Positions 10,243 to 19,714 of a DNA stretch of 64,000 nucleotides are shown here, in pieces. Under the pieces are notes generated by a model. That model saw nothing but the letters and a program-made list of their open reading frames with translations, did not search any database and had not been told where the DNA came from. This DNA comes from Massilia sp. WG5 (GTDB lineage Bacteria > Pseudomonadota > Gammaproteobacteria > Burkholderiales > Burkholderiaceae_D), in contig NZ_CP012640.2 in the NCBI RefSeq assembly GCF_001412595.2, positions 1,984,001-2,048,000 of the forward strand, given 5' to 3'. Made by a program: the position numbers and the translations under genes. The number at the start of each line of letters is the position of its first letter. Position 1 is the stretch's first letter.

Positions 10243-10259
10243 CCCTGGTTGGACCAGTT
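10243..10259. promoter_or_regulatory. second LldR-type operator-like site beyond the lldR 3' end
   Basis: CCCTGGTTGGACCAGTT matches the reverse strand of the perfect operator at 10998-11014 in 15 of 17 positions; only the two outer left bases differ. It lies 17 bp beyond the lldR stop and about 750 bp from the main operator. The spacing would allow looping by a multimeric repressor, which is inference. Confidence 0.5.
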
Positions 10260-10276
10260 CCCGCCGATCCGGCGTC

Positions 10277-10990
10277 CTAGGCAATGCGCTTGCGCACGAA
10301 GTCGATATGGCTCTGCATGGCGGTGCGCGCTTCTTCCGGACGGCGTTCGCAAATCGCTTCGCACACGGAACGGTGCTGCGACAGCAAAGCTCCCGACACC
10401 TCTTCGTCCAGTTCGAGTTCGCGCAGGCTGGTGTTATTGATCGTGATGTGCTCGCGCAGCATGTTCAGGATGCTGCTGTGCAGGTGCAGGAACATGGTGT
10501 TGTGCGAGGCCAGCGCGATTGCCTCGTGCAGCTTCGAATCCACGCTCGCCTCGGCGGCCTTGTCGTCGGCGCGGCGGGCCGACTCCAGCTGGTCCAGCAG
10601 GCCGCGGATGCGTTCGTGGTCGTCCGCATTGCCGCGCAGCGCCGCGAAGTAGGCGGTCGCGCCCTCCAGCACCCGGCGAAACTCCAGGATGTCGTCGCGC
10701 ACGGCCGGATGATCGGCAACCAGTTGGCCCCACGGCGAGGCGCTGCTGGTGCGCAGCTGGTCGGTCACGAAGGCGCCGGAGCCCGACCGGCTGCGCACCA
10801 GTCCGCGCGCAGCCAGGCGCTGGATCGCCTCGCGCACGGTGTTGCGCGATACCCCGTACTGCGCCGCCAGCGCGCGCTCGGAGGGCAGCCGCGCATTCGC
10901 CGGAAAGCTTCCGTCCAGCAGCGCCATCTCCAGCCGGCGCACGATTTCTTCCACGCGTCCGCGCATGTGTTCCCTCGCATTTCTTTCCAT
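10277..10990 (-). CDS. lldR: FadR-type GntR regulator of L-lactate utilisation (LldR)
   Basis: This regulator of about 237 residues represses (or, with lactate bound, permits) transcription of the lactate genes beside it. An N-terminal winged helix ([31 protein letters not shown]) is followed by an all-helical FCD ligand-binding domain with the conserved D/H metal-ligand pattern ([15 protein letters not shown], then [12 protein letters not shown]). The start at ATG 10990 was preferred over a TTG at 11008, which lies inside the operator. The gene diverges from lldP, and the operator abuts its own start, so autoregulation is likely. Confidence 0.9.
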   Translation of the reverse strand: MERNAREHMRGRVEEIVRRLEMALLDGSFPANARLPSERALAAQYGVSRNTVREAIQRLAARGLVRSRSGSGAFVTDQLRTSSASPWGQLVADHPAVRDDILEFRRVLEGATAYFAALRGNADDHERIRGLLDQLESARRADDKAAEASVDSKLHEAIALASHNTMFLHLHSSILNMLREHITINNTSLRELELDEEVSGALLSQHRSVCEAICERRPEEARTAMQSHIDFVRKRIA

Positions 10991-10997
10991 TACCAGC

Positions 10998-11014
10998 AAC
11001 TGGTCCAACCAGTT
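10998..11014. promoter_or_regulatory. LldR operator, perfect inverted repeat
   Basis: AACTGGTCCAACCAGTT is a perfect 7-3-7 inverted repeat. It fits the TNGT-N3-ACNA pattern described for LldR and the related PdhR-type FadR-family sites. It lies 8 bp upstream of the lldR start and overlaps the -35 region of the candidate lldP promoter. Confidence 0.85.
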
Positions 11015-11042
11015 TGTTATGCATCGCAGATGGTGGAATTAT
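11014..11042 (+). promoter_or_regulatory. candidate lldPD promoter
   Basis: TTGTTA (11014-11019) and AATTAT (11037-11042) are separated by 17 bp, each matching four of six sigma-70 consensus bases. The LldR operator ends at the first base of the -35 box, consistent with repression by promoter occlusion. It is assigned by position and pattern only. Confidence 0.45.
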
Positions 11043-11108
11043 GCTGACAACAACAATAAAACGCAAAAAATTAGCAGTGACAATTCAATTTCTTCTGAGG
11101 AGACTGGC

Positions 11109-12815
11109 GTGCACCAAGCATGGAACCAGATTTACGCACCGCTCGGCAGCCTGGGGCTGTCCGCCCTGGCTGCCGGCATTCCCATCATTTTCTTTTTCAT
11201 CGCCCTGGCCGCCCTGCGCATCAAGGGCCATGTGGCCGCGGCCATTACCCTGCTGCTGGCGCTCGGCGTCGCCATCTTCGCCTACGGCATGCCGGTGCCG
11301 CAGGCGCTGGCGGCGGCCGGCTATGGCTTTGCCTACGGCCTGTGGCCGATCGCCTGGATCATCGTCACTGCCGTGTTCCTCTACAAGATCGTCGACAAGA
11401 CCGGGCAGCTCGAGATCATCCGCGCCTCGATCCTGTCGATCACCGATGACCAGCGCCTGCAACTGCTGCTGATCGGCTTCGCCTTCGGCGCCTTCCTGGA
11501 GGGCGCGGCCGGCTTCGGCGCGCCGGTGGCCATCACCTCGGCGCTGCTGGTCGGGCTGGGCTTCAACCCGCTCTACGCCGCCGGCCTGTGCCTGATCGCG
11601 AATACCGCGCCGGTCGCCTTCGGCGCGATGGGCATTCCGATGATCGTGGCGGGACAGGTCACCGGCATCGACCCGATGCAGATCGGCGCCATGGCCGGCC
11701 GCCAGCTGCCCCTGCTGTCGCTGCTGGTGCCGTTCTGGCTGGTGTTCATGATGGATGGCCTGCGCGGCATCCGCGAAGTCTGGCCGGCGGCCCTGGTCAC
11801 CGGCGGCAGCTTCGCGGTGACCCAGTATCTGACCTCCAACTTCATCGGCCCCGAACTGCCGGACATTACCTCGGCGCTCGTCTGCCTGTTCTCGCTGACG
11901 GTCTTCCTCAAGATCTGGCAGCCGGCCAGCGCCAGGGCCGGCGCCCAGGTGGTCGCCAGCGGCGGCGCCGCGGCCCTCGGCGGCTTCCCCGGTGGTGGAG
12001 GCGGCGCCCGTCCGGCCAGCCGCAAGGCCTCGCCGTACTCGGCGGCGCAAACCGTCCGCGCCTGGGCGCCCTTCTTCATCCTGACCGCGGTGGTGACCGT
12101 GTGGAGCCTGCCGCCATTCAAGGCCCTGTTCGCAGCCAAGGGCGCGCTGGCCGGCACCATCCTCAAATTCAGGATCCCCTTCCTGGACCAGCTGGTCATG
12201 AAGACCGCACCGATCGTCGCGAGCCCGAAAGCCTACGACGCCGTGCTCAAGATCGACCTCGTCTCCGCCGTCGGCACCGCGATCCTGCTGACCGCGATCA
12301 TCTCGGTCCTGCTGCTGCGCATGAAGCCGCGCGCCGCCCTGGCCGCCTTCGGCGAGACCCTGCTCGAGCTGCGCCGCCCGATCCTGTCGATCGGCCTGGT
12401 GCTGGCCTTTGCCTTCGTCGCCAACTATTCCGGCATGTCGTCGACGCTGGCCCTGGTCCTGGCCGGCACCGGCGCCGCCTTCCCCTTCTTCTCGCCTTTC
12501 CTGGGCTGGCTGGGCGTGTTCCTGACCGGTTCGGATACCTCGTCGAATGCACTGTTCTGCTCGCTGCAAAGCACCACCGCCCACCAGATCCACGTGTCCG
12601 ACACGCTGCTGGTCACGGCGAACACCACGGGCGGCGTGACGGCCAAGATGATCTCCCCGCAATCGATCGCGGTCGCCTGCGCCGCCACCGGACTGGTCGG
12701 CCGGGAATCGGAACTGTTCCGCTTCACGGTCAAGCACAGCCTGCTGTTCGCCATCTTCATCGGTCTCATCACGCTGCTGCAGGCCTACGTCCTGACCGGC
12801 ATGGTGCCTCAATAA
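11109..12815 (+). CDS. lldP: L-lactate permease
   Basis: LldP is a 568-residue inner-membrane lactate/proton symporter with about 12-14 hydrophobic segments. Family landmarks include the N-terminus [12 protein letters not shown], the block [20 protein letters not shown], and the C-terminal [12 protein letters not shown] and [14 protein letters not shown]. The GTG start at 11109 is chosen because GAGGAG lies just upstream and the N-terminus then aligns with E. coli LldP; the frame is open farther upstream through the leader. It is followed 9 bp later by lldD, forming the lldPD operon. Confidence 0.95.
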   Translation: MHQAWNQIYAPLGSLGLSALAAGIPIIFFFIALAALRIKGHVAAAITLLLALGVAIFAYGMPVPQALAAAGYGFAYGLWPIAWIIVTAVFLYKIVDKTGQLEIIRASILSITDDQRLQLLLIGFAFGAFLEGAAGFGAPVAITSALLVGLGFNPLYAAGLCLIANTAPVAFGAMGIPMIVAGQVTGIDPMQIGAMAGRQLPLLSLLVPFWLVFMMDGLRGIREVWPAALVTGGSFAVTQYLTSNFIGPELPDITSALVCLFSLTVFLKIWQPASARAGAQVVASGGAAALGGFPGGGGGARPASRKASPYSAAQTVRAWAPFFILTAVVTVWSLPPFKALFAAKGALAGTILKFRIPFLDQLVMKTAPIVASPKAYDAVLKIDLVSAVGTAILLTAIISVLLLRMKPRAALAAFGETLLELRRPILSIGLVLAFAFVANYSGMSSTLALVLAGTGAAFPFFSPFLGWLGVFLTGSDTSSNALFCSLQSTTAHQIHVSDTLLVTANTTGGVTAKMISPQSIAVACAATGLVGRESELFRFTVKHSLLFAIFIGLITLLQAYVLTGMVPQ

Positions 12816-12824
12816 GCCTCAGCC

Positions 12825-13958
12825 ATGATCATCTCTTCCGCAACCGACTACCGGGAGGGCGCGCGGCGCCGCATTCCTCCCTTCCTGTTCCATTATCTCG
12901 ACGGCGGCGCCGGCGCCGAGCAGACGCTGCGCGCCAACATCGACGACCTGCAGCAGGTGAAGCTGCGCCAGCGCGTGCTGAAGGGCTCGGAGCAACTGGA
13001 CCTGTCGACCGAATGGTTCGGCGTGAAATACGACCTGCCGGTCGCGCTGGCCCCGGTGGGGCTGACCGGCATGTATGCGCGCCGCGGCGAAGTGCAGGCG
13101 GCCCGCGCGGCCGCCGAGCGCAACATCCCCTTCATCCAGTCGACCGTGTCGGTGTGCCCCCTGAAGGAAGTGGCTTCCGCATCGAAGCGGCCGATCTGGT
13201 TCCAGCTCTACGTGCTGAAGGACCGCGGCTTCATGCGCGACGTGCTGCAGCGCGCGCGCGAACTCGGCGCCACCACGCTGGTCTTCACCGTCGACATGCC
13301 GGTGCCGGGCGCACGCTACCGCGACGCCCACTCCGGCATGAGCGGCGCGTCCGGGCCGCGCCGCCGCATGTGGCAGGCGATGATGCATCCGCGCTGGGCC
13401 CTCGATGTCGGCCTGCGCGGCCGTCCGCACGACCTCGGCAACATCTCGGCCTACCGCGGCCATGCCACCGGCCTCGAGGACTATATCGGCTGGCTGGCCG
13501 CCAACTTCGATCCGGGCATCGGCTGGTCCGACCTGCAATGGATCCGCGACGAGTGGCAAGGCCCGATGGTGATCAAGGGCATCCTCGAAGCGCAGGATGC
13601 GCGCGACGCGAAGGCCTTCGGCGCCGACGGCATCGTCGTCTCCAACCATGGCGGCCGCCAGCTGGACGGCGCGCTGTCCTCGGCGCGTGCGCTGCCGGCG
13701 ATCGCCGACGCGGTCAAGGGCGACCTGACGATCTTCGCCGACGGCGGCGTGCGCACCGGCACCGACGTCATCCGCATGCTGGGCCTCGGCGCCGATGGCG
13801 TGCTGCTCGGCCGCGCTTTCGTGTATGCACTCGCCACCCATGGCGAAGCCGGGGTGCGCAAGCTGTTCCAGCTGTTCGAGAAGGATATCCGCACCAACAT
13901 GGTGCTGACCGGCGTGCGCTCGATCCGCGAGATCGGGCGCGACATCCTGGCCCTGTAG
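12825..13958 (+). CDS. lldD: FMN-dependent L-lactate dehydrogenase
   Basis: LldD oxidises L-lactate to pyruvate at the inner face of the membrane and passes electrons to the quinone pool. The 377-residue protein has the alpha-hydroxyacid oxidase TIM barrel: the N-terminal [17 protein letters not shown], the substrate region SGMSG and GRPHDLGN, and the signature SNHGGRQLD with the catalytic His. It ends at DILAL, about 20 residues before the end of E. coli LldD, so the C-terminal tail is shorter. It lies directly behind lldP and is presumably controlled by LldR. Confidence 0.95.
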   Translation: MIISSATDYREGARRRIPPFLFHYLDGGAGAEQTLRANIDDLQQVKLRQRVLKGSEQLDLSTEWFGVKYDLPVALAPVGLTGMYARRGEVQAARAAAERNIPFIQSTVSVCPLKEVASASKRPIWFQLYVLKDRGFMRDVLQRARELGATTLVFTVDMPVPGARYRDAHSGMSGASGPRRRMWQAMMHPRWALDVGLRGRPHDLGNISAYRGHATGLEDYIGWLAANFDPGIGWSDLQWIRDEWQGPMVIKGILEAQDARDAKAFGADGIVVSNHGGRQLDGALSSARALPAIADAVKGDLTIFADGGVRTGTDVIRMLGLGADGVLLGRAFVYALATHGEAGVRKLFQLFEKDIRTNMVLTGVRSIREIGRDILAL

Positions 13959-13967
13959 GCGCCGCAA

Positions 13968-14378
13968 TCAGGCTGCTTTGGAGCGCTTCGGCTTCGCCTT
14001 GTTCGCAGCCGAAGCGGCGTTGAGCGCCGCCGCCGCCCGGATCAGCGCCTTGAAGGCCTCCGCATCGACCTGTTCGCCCTCGCGGATGTCGATCGCGCGC
14101 CGCGCATTGCCGTCCAGGCTGGCATTGAACAGCCCGGCCGGATCCTCCAGCGCGGCGCCCTTCAGGAAGGTCAGCTTGACCCACGACTTGTAGGATTCGC
14201 CGGTGCAGAGGATGCCGCCGTGCTCCCAGACCGGCGTGCCCATCCACTTCCAGCTTTCGACCACGTCGGGGATCGCTTCGCGGATCAGGCCGCGCATCCG
14301 GGCCAGGGCGGCGCCGCGCCAGTCGTCCAGGCCGGCGATGCGTTCGTCGATCAGTTGGGAGGCGCTTGTCGTCGTCAT
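13968..14378 (-). CDS. DUF1801 (YdhG-type) protein
   Basis: This small cytosolic protein of 136 residues has the DUF1801 fold. The conserved core is WKWMGTPVWEHGGILCTGESYKSWVKLTF. Members are widespread and related to frataxin-like or iron-chaperone-like folds, but no role is established. It ends in a lysine-rich tail (NKAKPKRSKAA). It is convergent with lldD, whose stop is 9 bp away, and no terminator is obvious between them. Confidence 0.8.
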   Translation of the reverse strand: MTTTSASQLIDERIAGLDDWRGAALARMRGLIREAIPDVVESWKWMGTPVWEHGGILCTGESYKSWVKLTFLKGAALEDPAGLFNASLDGNARRAIDIREGEQVDAEAFKALIRAAAALNAASAANKAKPKRSKAA

Positions 14379-14482
14379 GAAAGAAATATAAGCGCGCCCT
14401 TATCAACCGGTCAAGCGGAACTAAAGCGCTGTCAGCCAACTCTGCTAGCAAGGAAGCGACAGCGTAGCAAGCGGAGGAATCG

Positions 14483-15253
14483 ATGAGCGCAAGCGGAAAA
14501 CTCGCCGGCAGGCGGATTGCCGTGCTGGCGGCGGACGGCGTCGAGCAGGCGGAACTGGACATCGCGCTGGCGGCGCTGAAGGAGGCGGACGCGCAGGTCA
14601 CGCTGCTGGCCCTGCGCACCGGCCGCATCCGCGGCATGCACGGGCACCAGCCGGGCGACCTGGTGCGGGTCGACAGGAAGGTCGACGGCGCCCTCGCCGC
14701 CGATTACGACGGCTTGCTCATTCCTGGCGGCTACATCTCGCCCGACCTGCTGCGCCAGTCGGCCGCGGCGCGCGACTTCGTGCGCGGCTTCGATGCCGCC
14801 GCCAGGCCGATTGCGGCGATGTCGCACGCAGCCGTGGTGCTGGTCTCGACCGGCCTGGCCGCCGGGCGCACCCTGACCTCGTGGCCGGGCGTGCGTGACG
14901 ACCTGGTGAACGCCGGCGCGACCTGGTGCAACAAGGAAACTGTACGCGACGGCCGCCTGCTCACCAGCCGGACCCCGCAGGATGCCGCCGCCTTCGTGCG
15001 CGAACTGCTGCCCTTCCTGGCCGGCGAAGGCCTGGCCGCGCCGGCCGCGCTGCAGGCGGATTCCGATCCGCCCCAGCAGGCGCCGTCGGAACTGCCCGAC
15101 CAGTCGCTGCGCTGGCTGGCCGCGCCCTCGCTGGGCGCCATGCTGAGCCTGGCGATCGTCGGCGTCGGCGTGGTCGCCGCCAACCGCAGCCTGCGCAAGC
15201 GCGAATTCCGCGAGGCGCAATCCGCGCAGGCGCCGGCCGCTCCGGACGGCTGA
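14483..15253 (+). CDS. DJ-1/PfpI-like protein with C-terminal membrane anchor
   Basis: Residues 10-180 form a DJ-1/PfpI domain: GRRIAVLAADGVEQAEL at the N-terminus and the GRTLTSWPGVRDDLVNAGATW block typical of YhbO/PfpI. The nucleophile elbow, normally AICHGP, reads AAMSHAA, so the catalytic Cys is Ser. Family members act on glycated or oxidised proteins, or as stress proteins, through that Cys. A linker is followed by a transmembrane helix at about 210-230 (LGAMLSLAIVGVGVVAAN) and a short basic tail, which would attach the domain to the inner membrane. The ribosome site is GGAGGAA. Confidence 0.8.
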   Translation: MSASGKLAGRRIAVLAADGVEQAELDIALAALKEADAQVTLLALRTGRIRGMHGHQPGDLVRVDRKVDGALAADYDGLLIPGGYISPDLLRQSAAARDFVRGFDAAARPIAAMSHAAVVLVSTGLAAGRTLTSWPGVRDDLVNAGATWCNKETVRDGRLLTSRTPQDAAAFVRELLPFLAGEGLAAPAALQADSDPPQQAPSELPDQSLRWLAAPSLGAMLSLAIVGVGVVAANRSLRKREFREAQSAQAPAAPDG

Positions 15254-15333
15254 GCAGTCCGCCGTCCTTGCGTGCGCTGGAGCGGCCCGGGAGCTTCATG
15301 ATATCGTCACGCCAACTCCCGGGAGACGTACCG

Positions 15334-18300
15334 ATGCTTTACGTGCGCCTGATCGTGCTTGCCGTGCTGTGCCTTCCGGGCCTTGCCTGGACGGCGGCGC
15401 CCCTGCGCGTCGTGCTCGACGAAAACTATCCGCCCTTCGTCCACCGCAACGCCGACGGCCAGCTGGAAGGCTACACGGTCGACCTGTGGCGCCTGTGGCA
15501 GAACAAGACCGGCAGGCAGGTCCAGCTCATGGGCGTCAACTGGGCCGAAGCCCAGCCGATGCTGGCCAGCGGCAAGGCCGACGTGATCGATCCGATCTTC
15601 CGCACCCAGGAGCGCAGCGCCATACTCGATTTTTCGAAGCCGTACACGACGGTCGTCACCGCCGTGTATGCCGACGCGTCGATCGGCGGCGTCCACGACA
15701 TCGCCAGCCTGAAGGGCTTCGACGTGGGCGTCCAGGCCAGCGACGCCTGTGCCGAAGAATTGCGGCATGCCGGCGTCAGCCGCGTGCGCATCTTCCCGAA
15801 TTACCAGGCCCTGGTCGACGCCGCCGCCAGCCAGACCATCAAGCTGCTGTGCATGGACCAGTATTCGGCCGACTACCGCCTGTACCAGCTCGGCCTGCAG
15901 CGCCGCTACGTCAAGGCCTTCGACGTCACCAGCAACAGCCTGCGGCGCGCCGTCAGGAAGGACGATGCCGCCACCCTTGCCATGGTCGAGGACGGCATGG
16001 CGAAGATCACGCCGGCCGAACTCGATGCCCTGCACGACAAATGGATGGGCCGCACCCTGCCCTTCGTCCTCTACAGCGAGCGCCTGCTGGTGGCGCTGCT
16101 GGCGCTGGGCGGGCTGGTGCTGCTGCTGGTCGTCTGGCTGACCTCGGTGCGCCGCGCGGTCCGCCGCCGCACCGCCGAACTCGAACGCGAGAAGGCGCAG
16201 TTGCGCACGCTGGTCGAAAGCAGCCCGGATGCGATCTGGCTGAAGGACCCCGACGGCGTCTACCTGGCCTGCAATACGCGGCTGGAACAAATGGTGGGCA
16301 AGCCGCGCCAGGAGATCGTCGGCAGGCGCGACGCCGACTTCTTCCCGCCGGACGCGGCCGGGCAGATGCGCGACACCGACCTCGAAGCGATACGTATCGG
16401 CAAGCCTCTCGCCCACGAACAGCGCCTGCTGGTGGCGGGCGATACGAAGGAACGCATCTTTGAAGCCCTCAAGACCCCGATCCTGGAGCCGGACGGGAAG
16501 ATCCTGGGCGTGCTGGGCGTCGCGCGCGACGTGAGCTTGCGCCTCGAGCACGAGCGCACCATCCGCAGGCAGGAACGGCTGCTCACCGAGATGAGCGCCC
16601 TGGCCCGGATCGGCGCCTGGGAGCTCGATCCCGCGACCAGTCACCTGGAATGGACCGACGAGATCGTGCGGATCTACGAACTGCCCGCCGGCAGCCCGGT
16701 GACGCTGGCCGCCTGCCTGGCCTGCTACGGCGCGGACGACCGGGCGCGGGCCCAGCAGGCGCTCGACCAGGCCGCGGCCTTCTGCAAGCCCTTCGACCTC
16801 GAATTCCGCGTCCTCACTCCCGCCGGCACCCGCAAATGGGTGCGCGTGCTGTGCAAGCCCATGACGATGGACGGCCGCACGATGCTGGGCGGCACCGTGC
16901 AGGACGTGAGCGAGCGCCGCGACCTGGAAGAATCGATGCGGATGGCGAACATGATCTACCGCACCAGTTCGGAAGCCGTGGCGGTCACCGACGAAGCGAA
17001 CCGCATCGTCGACGTCAACCCGGCCTTTACGGCGCAGACCGGCTACACGCTGGAGGAGGTGGCGGGACGCGAGCCGGCCCTGCTCGACTCCAGCATGCAC
17101 GACCACGGCTTCTATGCGCGCCTGCGCCAGGAGCTGGCGGCCAAGGACCACTGGCAGGGCGAGATCCAGGACCGCAACAAGGACGGACGCTTCACGGCGA
17201 AGTTCGTCAACATCCGCGTGATCCGGCATCCGGACGGCCGCGTCTACCGCCACGTGATCCAGTTCCAGGATATCAGCGAGCAGAAGCAGAAGGACGAGGT
17301 CATCTGGCGCCAGATGAACTTCGATTCGCTGACCGGCCTGCCGAACCGCCGGCTGTTCCTCGACCGCCTGCAGCAGGACCTGAAGAAGGCCCAGGGCGCC
17401 GGCCGCCGGCTGGGCGTGCTGCTGCTCGACATCGACCGCTTCAAGGACATCAACGACGGCTATGGCTACGCGCGCGGCGACGAGGCCCTGATCGAGCTGA
17501 CCCGGCGCATGGCGCGCCGCATTCCGGCCGATGCGACCATGGCGCGCCTGGGCGGCGGCATGTTCGCGATCGCGGTCGGCCAGGGTGAGCACCGGCTGCA
17601 CCTGGAGACCATCGCCGGCGCCCTGATCGACGCGGTGGCCGCGCCGCTGCGCCTAGGCGCCGACGAGCTGGCCTACCTGTCGGCCAGCATCGGCATCAGC
17701 GTCTATCCGGACGACGTCGCCGATGCCGCCGAGGTCCAGGCCGACAAGCTCCTCGCGAATGCCGAACACGCGATGTACCTGGCCAAGCGCGCCGGCCGCG
17801 GCCACTTCCAGTATTTCACCAACGCGCTCCAGCAGCAGGCCGCCGGCAAGCTGCGCCTGACCAACGAGCTGCGCATGGCGCTGGCGCGGCGCCAGCTGCA
17901 CGTGTACTACCAGCCCATCGTCGAGGCGGCCACCGGGCGCGTGCGCAAGGCCGAGACCCTGCTGCGCTGGGAGCACCCGGAACTGGGCTCGGTCAGCCCG
18001 GCCATCTTCATCCCGCTGGCCGAGGAGGCCGGCCTGATCGACGAGATCGGCGACTGGGTGCTGGACGAGGCCATCGCCAGCATCGCGCGCTGGCGCGAGA
18101 AATACGACTGCCTGATCGAGCTGAGCGTGAACATCTCGCCGATGCAGTTCGAGCGCCAGCGCCGGCTGAGCTGGCTCGAGCGCATCCTCGAGCTGGAATC
18201 GGCGGGCCGCAGCATCACCATCGAGATCACCGAAGGGATGCTGGTGAGCGATGCGGCCCAGGTCTCGCGCTGCCTCGGCGCCCTGCACCAGGCCGGCGCC

Positions 18301-18621
18301 AAGGTGTCGATCGACGATTTCGGCACCGGCTTTTCCTCGCTGGCCTACCTGAAGAATTTCGACGTCGACTATCTGAAGATCGACAAGTCCTTCATCGACC
18401 AGCTGACCGAGGACGGCAGCAGCGACAAGGCGGTCACGGAGGCGATCATCGGCCTGGCGCACCGCCTCGGGATCGAAGTGATCGCCGAGGGCGTCGAGCA
18501 CGCGGCCCAGCGCGACCTGCTGGCCACCTTCGGCTGCGACTACATCCAGGGCTGGTACTACTCGAAGGCCCTGCCGCGCGATGCGTTCGAAGCGTACATG
18601 GAACGCCAGATGGCGTATTGA
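15334..18621 (+). CDS. periplasmic-sensor PAS/degenerate GGDEF/EAL phosphodiesterase
   Basis: This 1095-residue inner-membrane c-di-GMP enzyme starts with a signal peptide, then a solute-binding-protein type 3 sensor (LRVVLDENYPPFVHRNADG, about 20-240) and a TM helix (about 250-272). Three PAS-like regions (about 285-660), a GGDEF domain (about 665-820) and an EAL domain (about 835-1090) follow. The GGDEF site reads LGGGMF, so cyclase activity is probably lost. The EAL motif is ETLLRW, and the residues in NISPMQF, DDFGTGFSSL, KIDKSFI and AEGVEH are all present, so phosphodiesterase activity is expected. ATG 15334 has GGGAGAC upstream. Confidence 0.92.
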   Translation: MLYVRLIVLAVLCLPGLAWTAAPLRVVLDENYPPFVHRNADGQLEGYTVDLWRLWQNKTGRQVQLMGVNWAEAQPMLASGKADVIDPIFRTQERSAILDFSKPYTTVVTAVYADASIGGVHDIASLKGFDVGVQASDACAEELRHAGVSRVRIFPNYQALVDAAASQTIKLLCMDQYSADYRLYQLGLQRRYVKAFDVTSNSLRRAVRKDDAATLAMVEDGMAKITPAELDALHDKWMGRTLPFVLYSERLLVALLALGGLVLLLVVWLTSVRRAVRRRTAELEREKAQLRTLVESSPDAIWLKDPDGVYLACNTRLEQMVGKPRQEIVGRRDADFFPPDAAGQMRDTDLEAIRIGKPLAHEQRLLVAGDTKERIFEALKTPILEPDGKILGVLGVARDVSLRLEHERTIRRQERLLTEMSALARIGAWELDPATSHLEWTDEIVRIYELPAGSPVTLAACLACYGADDRARAQQALDQAAAFCKPFDLEFRVLTPAGTRKWVRVLCKPMTMDGRTMLGGTVQDVSERRDLEESMRMANMIYRTSSEAVAVTDEANRIVDVNPAFTAQTGYTLEEVAGREPALLDSSMHDHGFYARLRQELAAKDHWQGEIQDRNKDGRFTAKFVNIRVIRHPDGRVYRHVIQFQDISEQKQKDEVIWRQMNFDSLTGLPNRRLFLDRLQQDLKKAQGAGRRLGVLLLDIDRFKDINDGYGYARGDEALIELTRRMARRIPADATMARLGGGMFAIAVGQGEHRLHLETIAGALIDAVAAPLRLGADELAYLSASIGISVYPDDVADAAEVQADKLLANAEHAMYLAKRAGRGHFQYFTNALQQQAAGKLRLTNELRMALARRQLHVYYQPIVEAATGRVRKAETLLRWEHPELGSVSPAIFIPLAEEAGLIDEIGDWVLDEAIASIARWREKYDCLIELSVNISPMQFERQRRLSWLERILELESAGRSITIEITEGMLVSDAAQVSRCLGALHQAGAKVSIDDFGTGFSSLAYLKNFDVDYLKIDKSFIDQLTEDGSSDKAVTEAIIGLAHRLGIEVIAEGVEHAAQRDLLATFGCDYIQGWYYSKALPRDAFEAYMERQMAY

Positions 18622-18628
18622 ATGCGTG

Positions 18629-19558
18629 TCAGCGCGGCGCGGACGGCGTGCAGGGCGGCGGCGTCTCGGCGGCGCCGGGCTTCAACGCGGCCCTGAACGC
18701 CGGACGCCGCATCTCGTCGAGCGAAAACCACAGCGACTTGCGCGCCAGCGGCAGCAAGGCCGCGAGCTGGGGGTTCGGCAGTTCGACCACATGCCGCCGC
18801 TCCAGGTCGGCGGCCGCGATCTTCGACGCGAAATAACTGTAGAACAGGCGGTCGAAGGAACCGTCGGCGATGGCCGCTTCGAGGCCGCGTCGGATCTCGT
18901 CCGCCAGCCCGGCATTCGTGCGGTTGACGAAGAAATACGCGTCGGTCGGATAGCGCAGCACCAGGTGCGGCTCGACCGCCAGGCCCGGATAACGTCCGAC
19001 CTCGTCGAACACCTGCTGGACGGCGCGCGGGAAATAATCGATCCGGTTCGCCTCCAGCATCTTGAACATGCCGTCGTAGGCCGACGACACATGGACCGGC
19101 AGGCCGCTCGCGCGCAGGATGCCGACGTCCGGCCAGTCGTGGCCCTGGCCGGCGACAAAGGCCTTCAGCTGCTCCGCCGTGCGGACTTCTGCAAACTGCG
19201 CCAGGCGCTCCTTCCGGACCAGCGCGACGCGCCAGCCGAGCAGGCCCTTGGTGAGCGGGATCGGCACCGCCAGCAGCTTCGCCTCGCGCTCCGCCGAGGT
19301 CATGGTGAGCATGATGTCCAGCCCCCCCGTCCCGTGCGCCAGTTCGTACACGGCGCGCCCCTGCTTCATCGGTTCGGCGCTGTACACCAGGGTATGGCAG
19401 GCATGGGCCTTGGCGAAGGCCAGCTTCAGCAGCGCCACGCCATAGGGGTCACGGTCGCGGTCGCTCCACTCCGGACGCAGGTAGGTATAGGTGGCGGCAC
19501 GCGACGGCAATGCACCGAGGCAGAGTGCACACAACAGGAAGGCGATGAATCGGCGCAT
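18629..19558 (-). CDS. periplasmic solute-binding-like protein (SBP_bac_3 type)
   Basis: This 309-residue secreted protein starts with MRRFIAFLLCALCLGALPSRA and resembles family 3 solute-binding proteins, although the N-terminal ligand block is diverged. It has no ABC partner nearby. It is convergent with the phosphodiesterase at 15334, whose sensor has the same fold, so the two may be related sensors or share a ligand class; that is inference. ATG 19558 was chosen over 19579 because it begins the signal peptide. It ends with a Pro-rich tail (ETPPPCTPSAPR). Confidence 0.7.
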   Translation of the reverse strand: MRRFIAFLLCALCLGALPSRAATYTYLRPEWSDRDRDPYGVALLKLAFAKAHACHTLVYSAEPMKQGRAVYELAHGTGGLDIMLTMTSAEREAKLLAVPIPLTKGLLGWRVALVRKERLAQFAEVRTAEQLKAFVAGQGHDWPDVGILRASGLPVHVSSAYDGMFKMLEANRIDYFPRAVQQVFDEVGRYPGLAVEPHLVLRYPTDAYFFVNRTNAGLADEIRRGLEAAIADGSFDRLFYSYFASKIAAADLERRHVVELPNPQLAALLPLARKSLWFSLDEMRRPAFRAALKPGAAETPPPCTPSAPR

Positions 19559-19679
19559 GGGATGGTCATCAGGACGCACGACGGCCGCGCGAATGTCACG
19601 ATGCTAACCGCTCAGGCTGCCAGCAGGCAATCCCATGCTTCATGAATGCAACACAGCAAGAGGAACGGTTTTCCTGAAC

Positions 19680-19702
19680 ATGCAATCTTTCCAAGATTGC
19701 AT
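19680..19702. promoter_or_regulatory. 10-bp palindrome upstream of the AI-2E-family gene
   Basis: ATGCAATCTT and AAGATTGCAT flank a 3-nt centre (TCC). The perfect palindrome ends 12 bp before the start codon of the transporter gene. It could be an operator or a 5' leader hairpin. No gene on the same strand lies upstream that would need a terminator. Confidence 0.55.
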
Positions 19703-19714
19703 TATTCTTCGCTC

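Noticed and set aside
15334..18621. A bifunctional cyclase/phosphodiesterase
   Set aside because: The GGDEF motif reads GGGMF, losing the residues required for cyclase activity. Only phosphodiesterase activity is proposed.
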